Shown: in pieces, positions 20,718-31,744 of the stretch
Layout of the letters: each line of letters opens with the position of its first letter
Numbering within the stretch: the first letter of the stretch is position 1
DNA from: Chara braunii
Lineage: Eukaryota > Streptophyta > Charophyceae > Charales > Characeae
Direction: 5' to 3'
NCBI GenBank assembly: GCA_003427395.1
Contig: BFEA01000156.1
Location: 1,904,483-1,951,731 of the forward strand
Length of the DNA: 47,249 bases
Translations under genes and position numbers: made by a program
The notes under the pieces: generated by a model
What the model was told of the DNA's origin: nothing
The model's database searches: none
What the model saw: only the letters and a program-made list of their open reading frames with translations

Positions 20718-23700
20718 ATGAAAATGAATTATAGACGTGCAAAAGGTCCGGAGTCATTGCTGTTTTATCAGGGGGCGATGAGACACGCGCTGCTGAGGCA
20801 CATTGGTCCTAAACCATACATCAGGCCACAAACAGATGTTTCAAAGCCTGCCACGGTAAGGAGTCCAGGCAGAAGCTCAGAAGTATCATCCCTAACGCAA
20901 CCTTTGATATAACAGCCTAGCCCCCAGGCGGGCTCGGGGAAACTCTTGCAAACTTCCTTTGCATCTGTGGTTGCTCGTCAACAGATGATACCTGTTCCGC
21001 TTGGATCAACAAATTCTGATCATATTCCCCTTACTTCTGCCACGATCCCCGAAGGCTCAATGTCACCTACGGATAATGATTTCTTGATGACTGAAGGAGG
21101 GAATGTGAATGATGTAGAAATTCTCACTGAGGAGGAAAAGAAGGAGGAAAAAATTCAAGACAAAGAAACTCACCCTGGTTCATCGCGGTCCTCCTCACAG
21201 ACTGACCTCCCCCAACCCTATCAATCACAGAGTGTGAATCAGCCGTCTTGGGCACAAAAAGTCAGGGAGTCTCTTCAGGACAAATCTCTCTCTATTCAAC
21301 GACCAGCGATAGGTACATCGGGCCCCGCACATGAGGAGTTAAAGGTTCCTCTCAAGAACCTTTCATCGGCCCGTGCTTACTTTTTGTCACTATTTCTTCT
21401 TCCCTCTGAGCAGCTGGTGATAGATCAAGGGGGGACTAAAACCCTGATGAAATCATATCCTTTATCTCGCCTGCCTCAATGAGACGCTATTTACACCAAG
21501 CATGCGACTAACTGGATCTTCTACGATGAGGCAGCGAATAGATCTGTGAATGATAAAATTAAATTTATTTGCAAAAGACTTGAATCCTTGAGAGATGGTC
21601 CCGAAGGAGTGAAAAAATTGTTTTTGATTCATCCTATCACTCCTGTCTTAACAGTGTTGTCCCTCTTCGACAAAGATAAAGTCAGAATGGATGCTTGGAA
21701 AAAACTATTTTGGGATCATTCTGAGGTTCGAATATATCCGTGGACTCCAAAAAAAGTTGGTCCAGAGGAGAAGAGAGAGCAGATGATGAAAGACTATTAC
21801 TGGGTGAAATTTAAACATATTCCAATTGAAATCCAGGCGACCTTCATCTATGATTTTGGCCAACAGTATAAGATTGTTGATTTTATTGATCCCCTCCCAT
21901 CTTATGTGGCCAAGAGAGATGATTATTTGATGTTGGCCTTGGATTTACCAAAAGAACAAGTGTTCTCAGTCGATGATATTATCCCTTTCAAAATGGGGGG
22001 ACGTGTTTACCAAATCCATACTGCTCATAAATTTCGCCCATGGTGTTTTAAATGTAGAGCATATGGTCATCTTCATTCAGAATTTGCTTGCTCCTTCCAC
22101 CCTCAACACGCAATACCCCCTGACATGAGACTCAAAAAGGACCCCCATAGACCAGGGTATGAGGGCTGGGTTTATTGGGAGGGACGGGGGGCAATGTCCA
22201 TCGGTGAGAGGATCAATGTCCATCGGGGCAACCTCTATGCCCCCATCTTTGAGAGGATCAATGTCCATCGGGGCAACTTCTATGCCTCCAGGAGTTTCTC
22301 CACTGATTGAGGGATCAGTAGGGGGAGCATTACTAGTACTTACCTCTCATGGATTCGGGGTCACCTGTTTGGAGGACCCTCTTTTCTTGACAACCTTCCA
22401 TTCCTGGCCCCCACCAGGCCCATTTTTGGGCAAATAATCTGCTGGTTTAGGTCCAGGGAACCTATCTGGATTGAGTGCCTGGGAAGAAGTGGGACCTTTG
22501 TACTTCTGTTTGTCCATCCTTCCTCCCGCCACGTCCACACCTCCCTGATTATCTCCCTGCCCTTTTCTCATTGGGTGCCTGACTGTGTTAGTAGGGGTTG
22601 GGGTTGGGGAGGCATCCAGTCAGATGGGGGACGAGGGGGTTTATGAGACCCATTTCTACCCTCCCAGACCCATCCCATTGGCTTCCTGCTGTTGCAAGCT
22701 ATGAGGGCTGGGTTTATTGGGAGGACTTGAACACAGCAGGCCATCCAATGGGATGGGTCTGGGAGGGTAGAAATGGGTCTCATAAACCCCCCCGTCCCCC
22801 ATCTGACTGGATGCCTCATAACTGACCCCTTTTTTTGCAAGAACTCATCCCAATGTTGCAAAGTAGTAAGAGTTTACAATCCTTCTTAATGCACGGTCCC
22901 CCAAGGGGGGTTTCGTGGGTAGACATCAGCTCCAAGCTACTCCACATTGTCTCTAATCGTTTCAATGATGGATTCTTGCTCAAAATTCTTCCCGCTCCCA
23001 GTACCCACCTAACGTTGAGTCAATCAGAAGCAAGAAATAAAGAAGATCTCATTGCGCACTTGGTAAATGATCCTAATGACTCAAGGAACTCAGGTCTCAT
23101 ACCACCCTCTCAGATGGTGCAACAGGAAGGTCAAAATCAAGTGTTCAAAGAAGTCATATCAATGCTCACAAGGGAGAAAAAAATTCTACAAATCTCTCAA
23201 AAGCAGCAACCCTCGTCGCAAAAGAAGCATAGCCAAGGTCTCATTGAGTGGGATCCCGAATCGTCGGATGCGCGGGAGAATAAGACGCCTCCTGTAACAC
23301 CTACTATTGAGCTGACTCTAGAGGATATTATGTCCGAAAGTTCCCAGAAGGTGGTAACCAAGGATCAACCATTCAAAGAAGTAATGATGGATAATCCTAA
23401 GATAACCACTGACGATCAGTCTGTTGTGGTCATTGATGATGATCAGGAGGACACACTTAATTCTCAAATATCACTCTCCCCGCAACATCCTTCTTTGGAT
23501 TTGGAGTCGGAACTAACCAGTAAGAGACAAAGACTGAAACATCGCATGGTCAAAGGACAAGGTCAACTTTCCCCCACGAAAATGGGAACAACACTACTGC
23601 CAGTGAGAAACCAAGGAGGAATATGGGAGGTAGGTTTATCTGTACCTCAGGCAGCAGCCTATGGAGAAGTAACATTACTAGGATCTGCTTCCCCCCCCCC

Positions 23701-24030
23701 TCTCCTTCTTCCCAGGTGAAAGACGTCCTTAGTTACGCTAAGTCAAATTTCCCATTAGGAGGTAAGGAGCTGCTATCGATATATGCGGGAGAAGGAAGAT
23801 TAGCGGAAGAAGATGTGTTTTAAAAATATGATGCGACTAAGAATACGGGTCTCAAATGGTTCAGTCAGGACACCCTGAGTGAGTTCCAACTCCTTAAAAT
23901 AAAAGCTAATGAATTTTGGTCCGAAACTGATGTCGGTACCCTGCTAATTAGGATGCTTGCTCAAAAGACATTGATGACAGGTGGGATATTGGATACTGGG
24001 CAATGGTTAAAGCTCTTATTTATCCTTTGT
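20718..24030 (+). pseudogene. LINE-C ORF1: DUF4283-like, zinc knuckle, C-terminal domain
   Basis: The leader and low-complexity acidic region (20946-21480) is followed by a DUF4283-like region (21546-22040) with YPWTPKKVGPEE, YYWVKFKHIPIEI and DYLMLALDLP. The zinc finger FRPWCFKCRAYGHLHSEFAC (~22038-22097) has CX2CX4HX6C spacing. After 22182 the frame is lost in repeats, and ORF1 resumes at 22835 and ends with IWEVGLSVPQAAAYGEVTLL (23620-23680) and ILDTGQWLKLL. Stops at 20909, 21481 and 23821 and frameshifts break it. This class of ORF1 binds the LINE RNA in the ribonucleoprotein particle. Confidence 0.85.
22158..22834. repeat. Repeat cluster inside LINE-C ORF1: direct repeat, 48-bp tandem, 71-bp foldback
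   Basis: A 25-bp direct repeat (TATGAGGGCTGGGTTTATTG plus GGAGG) occurs at 22158-22182 and 22700-22724. A ~48-bp unit (gagaggatcaatgtccatcg...) is repeated in 22190-22295. A foldback has arms 22611-22681 and 22745-22815 with one mismatch and an inner CCTGCTGT/ACAGCAGG stem. The second direct-repeat copy lies in the foldback loop. Confidence 0.9.
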
Positions 24031-24075
24031 CCTGTTATCCAAAACATAACTCACTGCTTATTGTATTAGTAGCAA

Positions 24076-27000
24076 ATGGATTCTAAAGTAATAAATGTCC
24101 TTTATAACAAAGATAAAGATTGGAAAATTCTTAGACGGAACGCGGACATCGACATCAGATCTTGGAATGTTAATGGACTAGCTTCGGCCAAGTCTCAAAA
24201 AAAGAATGCTATCTTTGACCAATTGAAAGGCATAGGGGGAAGAGAGTGGCCGAATGTTATTTGTATTCAGGAAACTCATCTCATAGATTCAGATCAACAT
24301 AATTATTGTCATAAACAAATGTGGCCTTATACAGCCATCAGAGCCCATGCCCCCCATCCTGTAGTGCTGGAGTAGCTATCTAGATCCCTCCAGGATCCAA
24401 GCTAGAACCGGTTTATTGGGATGTTGATAAAACAGAAGGTAGGTGGGCATATATCCTGGCAATGCTAGAACTGGAAATTATCGGCATTCTTTGTATATAT
24501 GCTCCCAATGAAATTGGGGATCGTCAACGTTTTTTTAATTCTCTCCCCCCCATTCTCCCTATAGGGATTCCGGTCATTATAGCAGGAGATTTTAATGTTG
24601 CCCCAGATAGATCCTTTGATAAATGTAATATTCCTAACCCTTGTTCAACTTATGTGGAGGCTGATGAGATTATGTTGACCAATTTAACCCACAACTTAAA
24701 TCTCTTTGATTCATTTAGGCGTTTGAATCCATTGAAGTATACGTACACATGCTTTCGAAGGAACCAAGCCAGATCACTCACCAAGTCTCGTATAGACCTT
24801 ATCCTTATCTCAGAAGATTTGAAAGGTGCACTCTAGATGGTAAAAATCTTTCCACGTAGTCCCCTTCCGGGTTTGGATCATGCCATGTGTGTAGCCATCC
24901 TCTCTTTTGGAAAGAAACCAGATAAAGGAAAAGGTTTTTATAAACTTAATACAGCTCATCTTAAGAATGACTCCTTTAGATCCTTTATAAAGGATGTATG
25001 GTCATTTTGGAGAAATCAGAGGGTCATTTTAGGAAATGAGGTACTCTGGTTCAATAATGGGTTACTTTTTTTAAGTCGTAAATGTAGTGAATACTCGAAA
25101 GCATTGGCTATGGAACGTCATTCGAAGAGACCTAGAAATGCAAAAGGAAATAGCTAAAGAAATTCAAGACCTTGAAGGCCAATTACTTAAATATATGGAA
25201 TATAGATGGCAAGGTATGAAGATCAGGGGTGGAATACGCAAATTTCATATGGAGGGAGCCATGGATGCAAGATTTTTCGCCATAGGCAAAGTGCGTACAG
25301 GTAGAACCTTAATAGAGGCCCTAGCACATCCTCATTCTCTAAATGGACCGCTATAAGTATCAACAGCAGGATGTACTAAAATTGCTAGGGATTTCTTCAA
25401 GGATTTGTTCCTTTCGAAAAACAGTGATATTACCCTGGATAAACGCACAAAGGAAATAGAAGAGTTTTTCATCCCTTTATCTAAGTCACTCTCTCACCAT
25501 CAGAGAGAACAATTGGAGTTGCCCCTAACAAAAGATGAAATATGGACTGCCCTATTATTAATGGAAGAAGATAAGACACCAGGGATTGATGACCTTCCAA
25601 AAGAACTATGGGAAGTCTTGTGGGAATTCATCTCCCAAAATCTCATGAATTTCTATCAGGCAGTATGAGAATCAGGTGATATGGGAGAGATAGTAGGGCA
25701 AGGGGTGCTGATCCTACTCTATAAGAAAGGTGATAAATATAACATTAGGAATTACAGACCTATCACTCTGGTCACTGTGGTGTATAAGTTGATTTCAAAA
25801 GCTCTTACGATTCGCTTGAATAAATACATTGCGGATATTATTCACCCCTTGCAAACTGGATTTATTCAAGGAAGGAATATTCAAGATAATATTTTGCTCA
25901 TAAATGAACTCATCAAGATATCTTGTCAGTCTAAGCATAATGCGGCTTTTATATTTATTGACTTCGAGAAAGCATATGACCATGTGGATTGGTTTTTCCT
26001 AGATAAATGTCTGGAGAAGTTTAACTTTGGACCATATTTTAGGAGATTGATTAATATTTTGCATAAGAATGTCACAACAAGAGTTATGGTCAACGGAAAT
26101 TTAGCACCCCCCATTGATCTTCAGAGATCTGTAAGGCAAGGTGACCCAATTGCTCCTCTTCGCTTTGTGATAATTATGGAGGCCTTAGCAGCTAACATAA
26201 GACATCATAAAGACATCAGGCGTATCTAGATCTCCTCTATTCCGGAGGGAGCAGTTCCAGTTCGTTCTCTCTTTGCAGATGACCTCTCTTTGATGGTTGA
26301 TGCTTCACACGAAAATTTAGAAGTCATCAAAAGACTAACGAATACATTCTGTAAACTCTCTGATATGAAGGTCAACTGGGGGAATAAAACATTAGGTTGG
26401 TGGATCCATCATCAAGGAGTGAGACCCCCGGAACCTTCCTGCATTAAGTGGGTACACGCCAACGAACCAATCAGAGTGCTAGGAGTATCCCTTTCAGTCA
26501 CAGGTAAACCCATCTCTACCAACGAAGGGATCCTACAACAGGCAAGGTAGAAACTTGAGTTGTGGAAGGATAAACAGACATCCCTGTTTGGTAGAACCTT
26601 AATAATTAATAATGTCATATTGGCCTCCATATGGTATAAATCGGCTTTTTGGGCTTTGGATAAAGATAATCTTAAACTCTTCAAGAGACAGTTAGCGGCA
26701 TTCTTGTGGCGTGGGGATCACGAAAGATCCAATGTTATTAGCAGAATGACCTGGTCGTCAATTATCCAACCTAAAGCAAAAGGGGGGCTTGGGATAATTG
26801 ATCCCCATACTCAATCTATGGCCCTTTCTCTTTAGTGGATCAAACGTCTTATATTCAATCCCAACACCCCTTGGTCCTTCCTAGCTTTTGAACAGATAAA
26901 AAGGTTAGCCCCTCAGGTCCCTGATCACATAGATTTCCTAATGTGGTTGAAAAACCTCGCATGATCTTTACCTAGAGGATCTCAAGGGGACCTAAATCAG

Positions 27001-28607
27001 GAAGAGACTTCGGATAGGCAGGCAATTAGGAAAGATCTTAGGCGGGATCCATTTCGGATCATACTTATAAAGAATTGGAGAAAGATGCCTACCCCAGATA
27101 AAGTTTTCCCGTCAAGATGGGAAGAAGTTTATCAGCAGCCTCTTTTCAACAATACTTTTATGAGGGACAATCAAAGGTGTGTTCTGCATTGTATGGAAGC
27201 CCCCTGGAGAAGTTTGATTAAAAGGGGAATAATAAGGATTAGAGATCTATGGAATCAAGGGATCAGAGATTGGAGGTCGGCTTCGGATCTGCATGAACAA
27301 CTTAAATAAAGTCACCATCAGATTGTCACTCTAGATTCGATAATTGACATAATTCCACTAGAATGGACCAGAATCCTACGGAAAGGTCCCAAACTTATTG
27401 AAAATGATTGGGTAGCATTTCATAATATTAAGGGCATAGTTGGTAATATAATTGTGATCCATAACCCGAATCAAATTCTTCTATCAATTTTCCAAATTCA
27501 AGATAATGGCATCCTCTACCGGGGGCAACAGGAGGAAATTAGTTGGAGCTCGCATGACCAAATCTTCAGGATTAGAGTGTTGAAGATTGATGAAAAATGG
27601 CTTGCCTTTAGACCACACACTCCTATCTCTCATCTGCCTTTTGACCCCATTAGCTGGTGCTGGTCACTCCCTGGAAAATGTAGTCAATCTCATCCAAGAA
27701 ACCTACACACTCTCACAGTCAAAGCATCATATAGGATGCTCCGGCCTAGGTTTAACTTAAAAGACCGTATTGAAGAAAGATGGCATAAGAACCTTAATGT
27801 CAGTAAAGACGAGTTGAAAAGAATTAAATGGTTCCAAGCCTCTAAAACTAAGCCAGCCAAAATTGCTTCTCTTCAATGACAAATTGTTCATAGATGTCTT
27901 CCCACGAATGATTGGATCATTGATAGGTCATCTCTTGAACAGAAGGGCATTGCCACCCCATGGTGTAAGTTTTGTAGATCAGCCTTTCCATCCAAGCTCA
28001 TCCCTGAAACTATAGAGCATTTTTTTTTCCAATGCCCGGGGTCAATCTGGCTTTGGAGATGGAGGGATAGAATCTGGAATCAAATAAATACTTCTCAATC
28101 CTAGCCTTGGGAATGGAAAACCCTCCTATTAGAATCATGGCATCCAGACCAAGGTGATGACTTCACAATCAACATGTTCATAATAGGTAGGAGAGCGATC
28201 ATATGGGCGATCTGGACAAGAAGATGTACCTTTGAAATGGAGGGAGCGCGACTGGACGGGCCATAATTTACTGAAACTATCAAACAGCAGGTTCAAAATG
28301 ACTTAACTATCAAATGGGAACAAGTTAAAGAAAAAATTCAGCTTCTATCTGATCCAAATGAGATTTGGGTTCACATAATCAATTTAACAGAAGTTGGCTG
28401 GGAGGTGATCAGGGTGGGAGGCTGGGGAAAGTAATTTGGGAAGGGGGACACGTAAAAACCCAGGAATCCCTTAAAAAAAAATTTCGGCTTGTCTTTAATG
28501 ATTGGACTACCGTTGACTCCTCTATTCCTCTAAAGTCCATGGCTGAATTTCCTGATTTCTTCCCTCCCCCAAGTAATTGTATTGTGCCCCTTGCTTGGTT
28601 TGGATAG
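24076..28607 (+). pseudogene. LINE-C ORF2: endonuclease / RT / zf-RVT
   Basis: The endonuclease runs from 24076: WNVNGLASAK, CIQETHLID, YAPNE, GDFNVAPDR (24589), SRIDLILISEDL and GLDHAMCV. RT: KTPGIDDLPKELW (25575), NYRPITLVTVVYK, QTGFIQGRNIQDN, FIDFEKAYDHVDW, RQGDPIAP and FADDLSLMVDAS (26273-26308). The C-terminal region has the zf-RVT finger CKFCRSAFPS...IEHFFFQCP (27960-28035). Broken by a frameshift near 24375 and stops including 24834 (Gln to TAG), 25354, 25666 (Trp to TGA), 26227 and 26833 (Gln to TAG), 26962 and 27877 (Trp to TGA), and 28102 (Trp to TAG). Confidence 0.95.
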
Positions 28608-28881
28608 TTAGCTAGTAAAGTGCTTGGATTTCATGTTTATTTGGCACCCATTAAGGGTGAAGAGGTGCTATGCTAGTTGACTTCCTTCTGTTGATCATGG
28701 ATATCAGACGAATAGAGCATTGATCAGTGGATAATTGTTTAACATTGTAGAATTGGCTCATTAGGTTCTAAGCTGGTTCCCACTGGTTACCCCCGGGTAG
28801 ACTGTGAGGACCCCGGCCTCAATCATCATAGTGATAATATCAGCCTTGGGCACTGGGCCCTTTAAAAAAAAAATAAAAAAA

Positions 28882-29258
28882 ATCTCTTTTTTTTTTTTTT
28901 CCACCGCTGCTGTACCCTATTTCCACCCTACTGGCTAGCCCCTTCGCCGCAGAGTGCATTATCGCCAACCATCACTGCAAACACAGTCCACTGCAACCAG
29001 CACCAAAATTATGGAGATTTTCCCAGTTAGAACCTAAAAAAGTCAAAGGAATTCAGGGGACTCAGATACACGTGCAGGAAAAATCCTTGTTTTTTTTCAT
29101 GCTTGCCGGTGACTAGTAACCCGACTGGTTCCCCCCAGAATATAAAGGGGTTGGACGCTTTGTGTTATTTAAAAAAAAAAAAAAAAAAGTGAAATACAGA
29201 CTCGAGTTCAAATCTAGATACAATCAGACGCCCAGAATAACATACTTATGAATTACCT
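28882..29258. other. Unassigned interval with poly(T) and poly(A)
   Basis: A T tract (28887-28900) lies directly after the LINE-C A-tail, giving an A-then-T junction, and there is an 18-nt A tract at 29171-29188. No gene recognised. Confidence 0.45.
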
Positions 29259-29412
29259 TTTTTTTTCTTTTTTTTTGTTGAGTTTGATTGGTGACCACGA
29301 CCGGGGCATGAACCTGGCCGGAGTGCCCTGATCATGCCATAAAGGTTGCTTCTTGTAAGGGACACCGGACCCTGGTTTCCGGCTATAATAAAAAAAGGAA
29401 AAAAAGGGGGGG
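29259..29412. repeat. Composite remnant related to the three-hairpin repeat
   Basis: A T-rich run is followed by a hairpin GGCATGA...TCATGCC (~29305-29336) like the one at 4908. Then comes a plus-oriented head, GGGACA then CCGGA-ccctggtt-TCCGG (29359-29383), and an A-rich tail. The head stem is CCGGA/TCCGG where most copies have CTGGA/TCCAG, a paired change. Confidence 0.55.
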
Positions 29413-29466
29413 GGTGACCAAAGAAAATAAAAATAAAAAAGTGATGATATCTCAAGGCCGTCGCCC

Positions 29467-30217
29467 TTTTTTTTTTTTTTTTTTTCAAGTTGTTTGTGTC
29501 CCCTCTTCAGGCAACCGAGGGAGATTCCGCCAAAATTCCTCTGGCTGCAGATTCCTCTGGCTGCAGATTCCTCTGGCTGGGTGCGACTGCCACCGACTCC
29601 ATATCCCGTTCTTATCAAGTTCGTCCTTTCTCCTATCCTTTCTACCAACCGCGAAGATGGGAGCCATTGCTTCTGAAAATTTGTCCTCCTCGGAGGGGTT
29701 GAAGGCCCTCGACGATTATTTGTTGACAACAAGTTATATCACTGGTTCGCAGGCATCTTGTGAAGACTCTCGCTGCTTACCTTGCGCTGACGACCGCTTC
29801 GACAAGTTATATCACTGGTTCGCAGGCATCTTGTGAAGACTCTCGCTGCTTACCTTCCGCTGACAACTGCTTCGAGCAAGGACTCGGAGGAGTACGGTGT
29901 TTTTTTTTCTTTTGGGGGGGGGGGGAGGACTAGGGCGCTGTCACGGTTTTAGTTGGAAAAATTTCAGGAATGTTTGTGTCAAACCGAGGAAAATCATGAA
30001 ATGTATACAACCTAGCTTTAGGGTCGGGAGGGACGCCTGAACTGGGCTGCATTGTGAACTGAAATCATGACTTTACCCCTGTTTTTTTTTATGTGAACTT
30101 CGGTGCAAGATCCCACTGAAGAAGGTGATAATCCCGTGGATGCTTTTTTGACTTTTTCTCAAAAAAAAAAAAAAAAAAAAAAAAAAAGGAAAAGAAAAAG
30201 TGCACCCTTCTCCTTTA
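29467..30217. repeat. Interval with tandem duplications and homopolymers
   Basis: T tract 29467-29485. A 16-bp unit (attcctctggctgcag) occurs about 2.8 times at 29537-29581. A 73-bp unit is duplicated in tandem at about 29729-29875 (acaagttatatcactggttc...). An A tract lies at 30161-30187. No gene recognised. Confidence 0.8.
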
Positions 30218-30266
30218 TGTCTATTGGTGGAGAGCAGCACCTGCTGGAAACCGGGTCCGGCATCCC
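30218..30266 (-). repeat. Three-hairpin repeat, head only (copy D)
   Basis: It contains tctattggtggagagc followed by GCTGGAAACCGGGTCCGGC and ATCCC. The hairpin part is missing. The head stem pairs GCTGGA with TCCGGC (one G:T). Confidence 0.7.
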
Positions 30267-30339
30267 TGTACTGATACGTAAATGAGCATTGTCAAATGAA
30301 ATGGGAGATTGCAAGTAGCATGCACCTAGTGATGGATGC

Positions 30340-30450
30340 TCTTACCCCCCCCCCCCACTACAGTAGGGGTGCTGCCCCACTACTGGGAAGTTATGGCTTT
30401 TTTTTTTTTTTTTTTTTTTTTAAGGGCCCAGTGCCTAGGGCTGATATGAC
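30340..30450 (-). repeat. LINE-C-like 3' tail fragment with poly(T) and an adjacent hairpin
   Basis: T tract 30398-30421, then AAGGGCCCAGTGCC and AGGGCTGATATGAC. In reverse this matches the last ~28 nt of LINE-C before its A-tail (gatatcagcc, gggcactgggccctt). Upstream is a CAGTAGGGG/CCCC-a-CTACTG hairpin (~30360-30384). Confidence 0.6.
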
Positions 30451-31280
30451 AAATGAAATGACAAGAGGCATGTGTACAAGGTGTGTGACTGACTATTGTG
30501 CGGCAAGCACATCGGTGATGAGGGAGGCGGAGTGCAAGTGGGATGCACCTAGTGAAAGGCCACCAGTTGTGGCCAGGGGTTGTGTCCCATGTGTCCTTTT
30601 TTGTGTAGTCTGTGTTTGTTTATTGAGATGAGATGGTACAAGTGCTGAAAGAGAGCCTGGATCTGGAGGGGGGGGGTGTTCTACGGCGGGGCGAAAGGTA
30701 TGATACGCCTCAGAACTGGACAGTAGAGTGTGTTCCCTGCGTGGCAGGGCCTCCAGCTGCATCTCGTCCCTCCTTTTCTCCAATCTGATGCTCTCTCCGG
30801 ATCGGGCCTTGGCGGCCAGCTTCCACTTGATTGGTCTTCACATCTGCAAGTGGGTGCTCTGTACATTCCAGTCCCTCTTTTTTTTTTTTTTTTTCCCTTA
30901 CGTGAAAGGCCAGAGCAGCCTTGTACGTTCCAGTCCTGCTTGCGGCCTGGCCAGGTCTTGGGTCTTTTTTTTTTTTTTTTTTTTTTACAAGGAAAGCTCA
31001 GCTCATTTGGGTCTTGGGTCTTTCGCCTGATGTGTTATAATCTGTGCCTCACGACTATTTTTTAACGCAGTTACCTGCGCTCGGTTCTACGCTATTCTTT
31101 GTCTATCTCCCGTGTGGTGTGCTTCTGTATGCTGCATATACATGTGATTCAAGCATGTGTGGTTGATCACTTTGACTGATGGATACAACAGGTCTTGAGC
31201 TTGGCAGGACTGGGCCAGGGGGAGTTCCTCGCAGGGGAGGGTATGGAGATTTACCAACCGTTCCACACAAGTACTATGGT
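30451..31280. other. Unassigned interval with two poly(T) tracts
   Basis: T tracts lie at 30878-30894 and 30965-30986, and the word ggtcttgggtcttt recurs around the second. No gene recognised. Confidence 0.4.
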
Positions 31281-31405
31281 TTTTCTTTCTTTTTTTTTTT
31301 GGGAAATAAACCAGTCCCTCTGCTAGGAGAGGTGATAAGAGCACCCCCTCCTAGCCGACTGACAGGTTGCTCGAGTCTATTGGTGGGGAGTAGCACCTGC
31401 TGGAA
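31281..31405 (-). repeat. Three-hairpin dispersed repeat, copy E (head damaged)
   Basis: A T-rich run is followed by a perfect 8-bp variable stem, GCTAGGAG (31322-31329) with CTCCTAGC (31348-31355), with an inner GGTG/CACC. Then come tctattggtggggag and a head cut after CTGGAA. The loop complement CTCTTAT fits the consensus YTCNTAY of other copies. Confidence 0.75.
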
Positions 31406-31744
31406 AAAGAGTCTTTTTTTTTCTTCATCTTTTTAAACACAACACAACCCTCTTTATATTCTGGGAAGGGCGCCAGTCCGGTTACTCATCCAGGCAAGCA
31501 TACAAAAAAAAAGGTGTGTCAACAACAACAAGTGGAACCAAAATCCTGTCAAACGTGCTATTGGCTATTGGCTAGTGGTATAGCGCGAGAGTCGGCGAGA
31601 CTAACTAAAGTACTAGTCCGATACGGCGCATCTTTGAAGAAATTGAGGTTCTACCTGCCACTCCTTGATATGACTAGAAAATAGAATAACAGCATTGCTG
31701 AAACAGGGTCGTAAAAGCAAAATGAAAAGACAAGTACAGATGTG
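31406..31744. other. Unassigned interval
   Basis: No gene recognised. ctattggctattggctag is a short direct duplication near 31560. The interval ends at the abrupt 5' truncation of LINE-E. Confidence 0.35.

Larger units (their letters stand above)
20718..28881 (+). mobile_element. LINE-C: nearly full-length L1-type LINE, inactive
   Basis: It contains ORF1 (20718-24030), ORF2 (24076-28607), a ~250-bp 3' UTR ending ggcactgggccctttaa, and an A-rich tail (28864-28881). A foldback with short repeats interrupts ORF1. It is AT-rich compared with LINE-A and carries at least ten stops. The 5' end is not certain; I begin at the first ORF1 ATG with sensible content. Confidence 0.92.
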
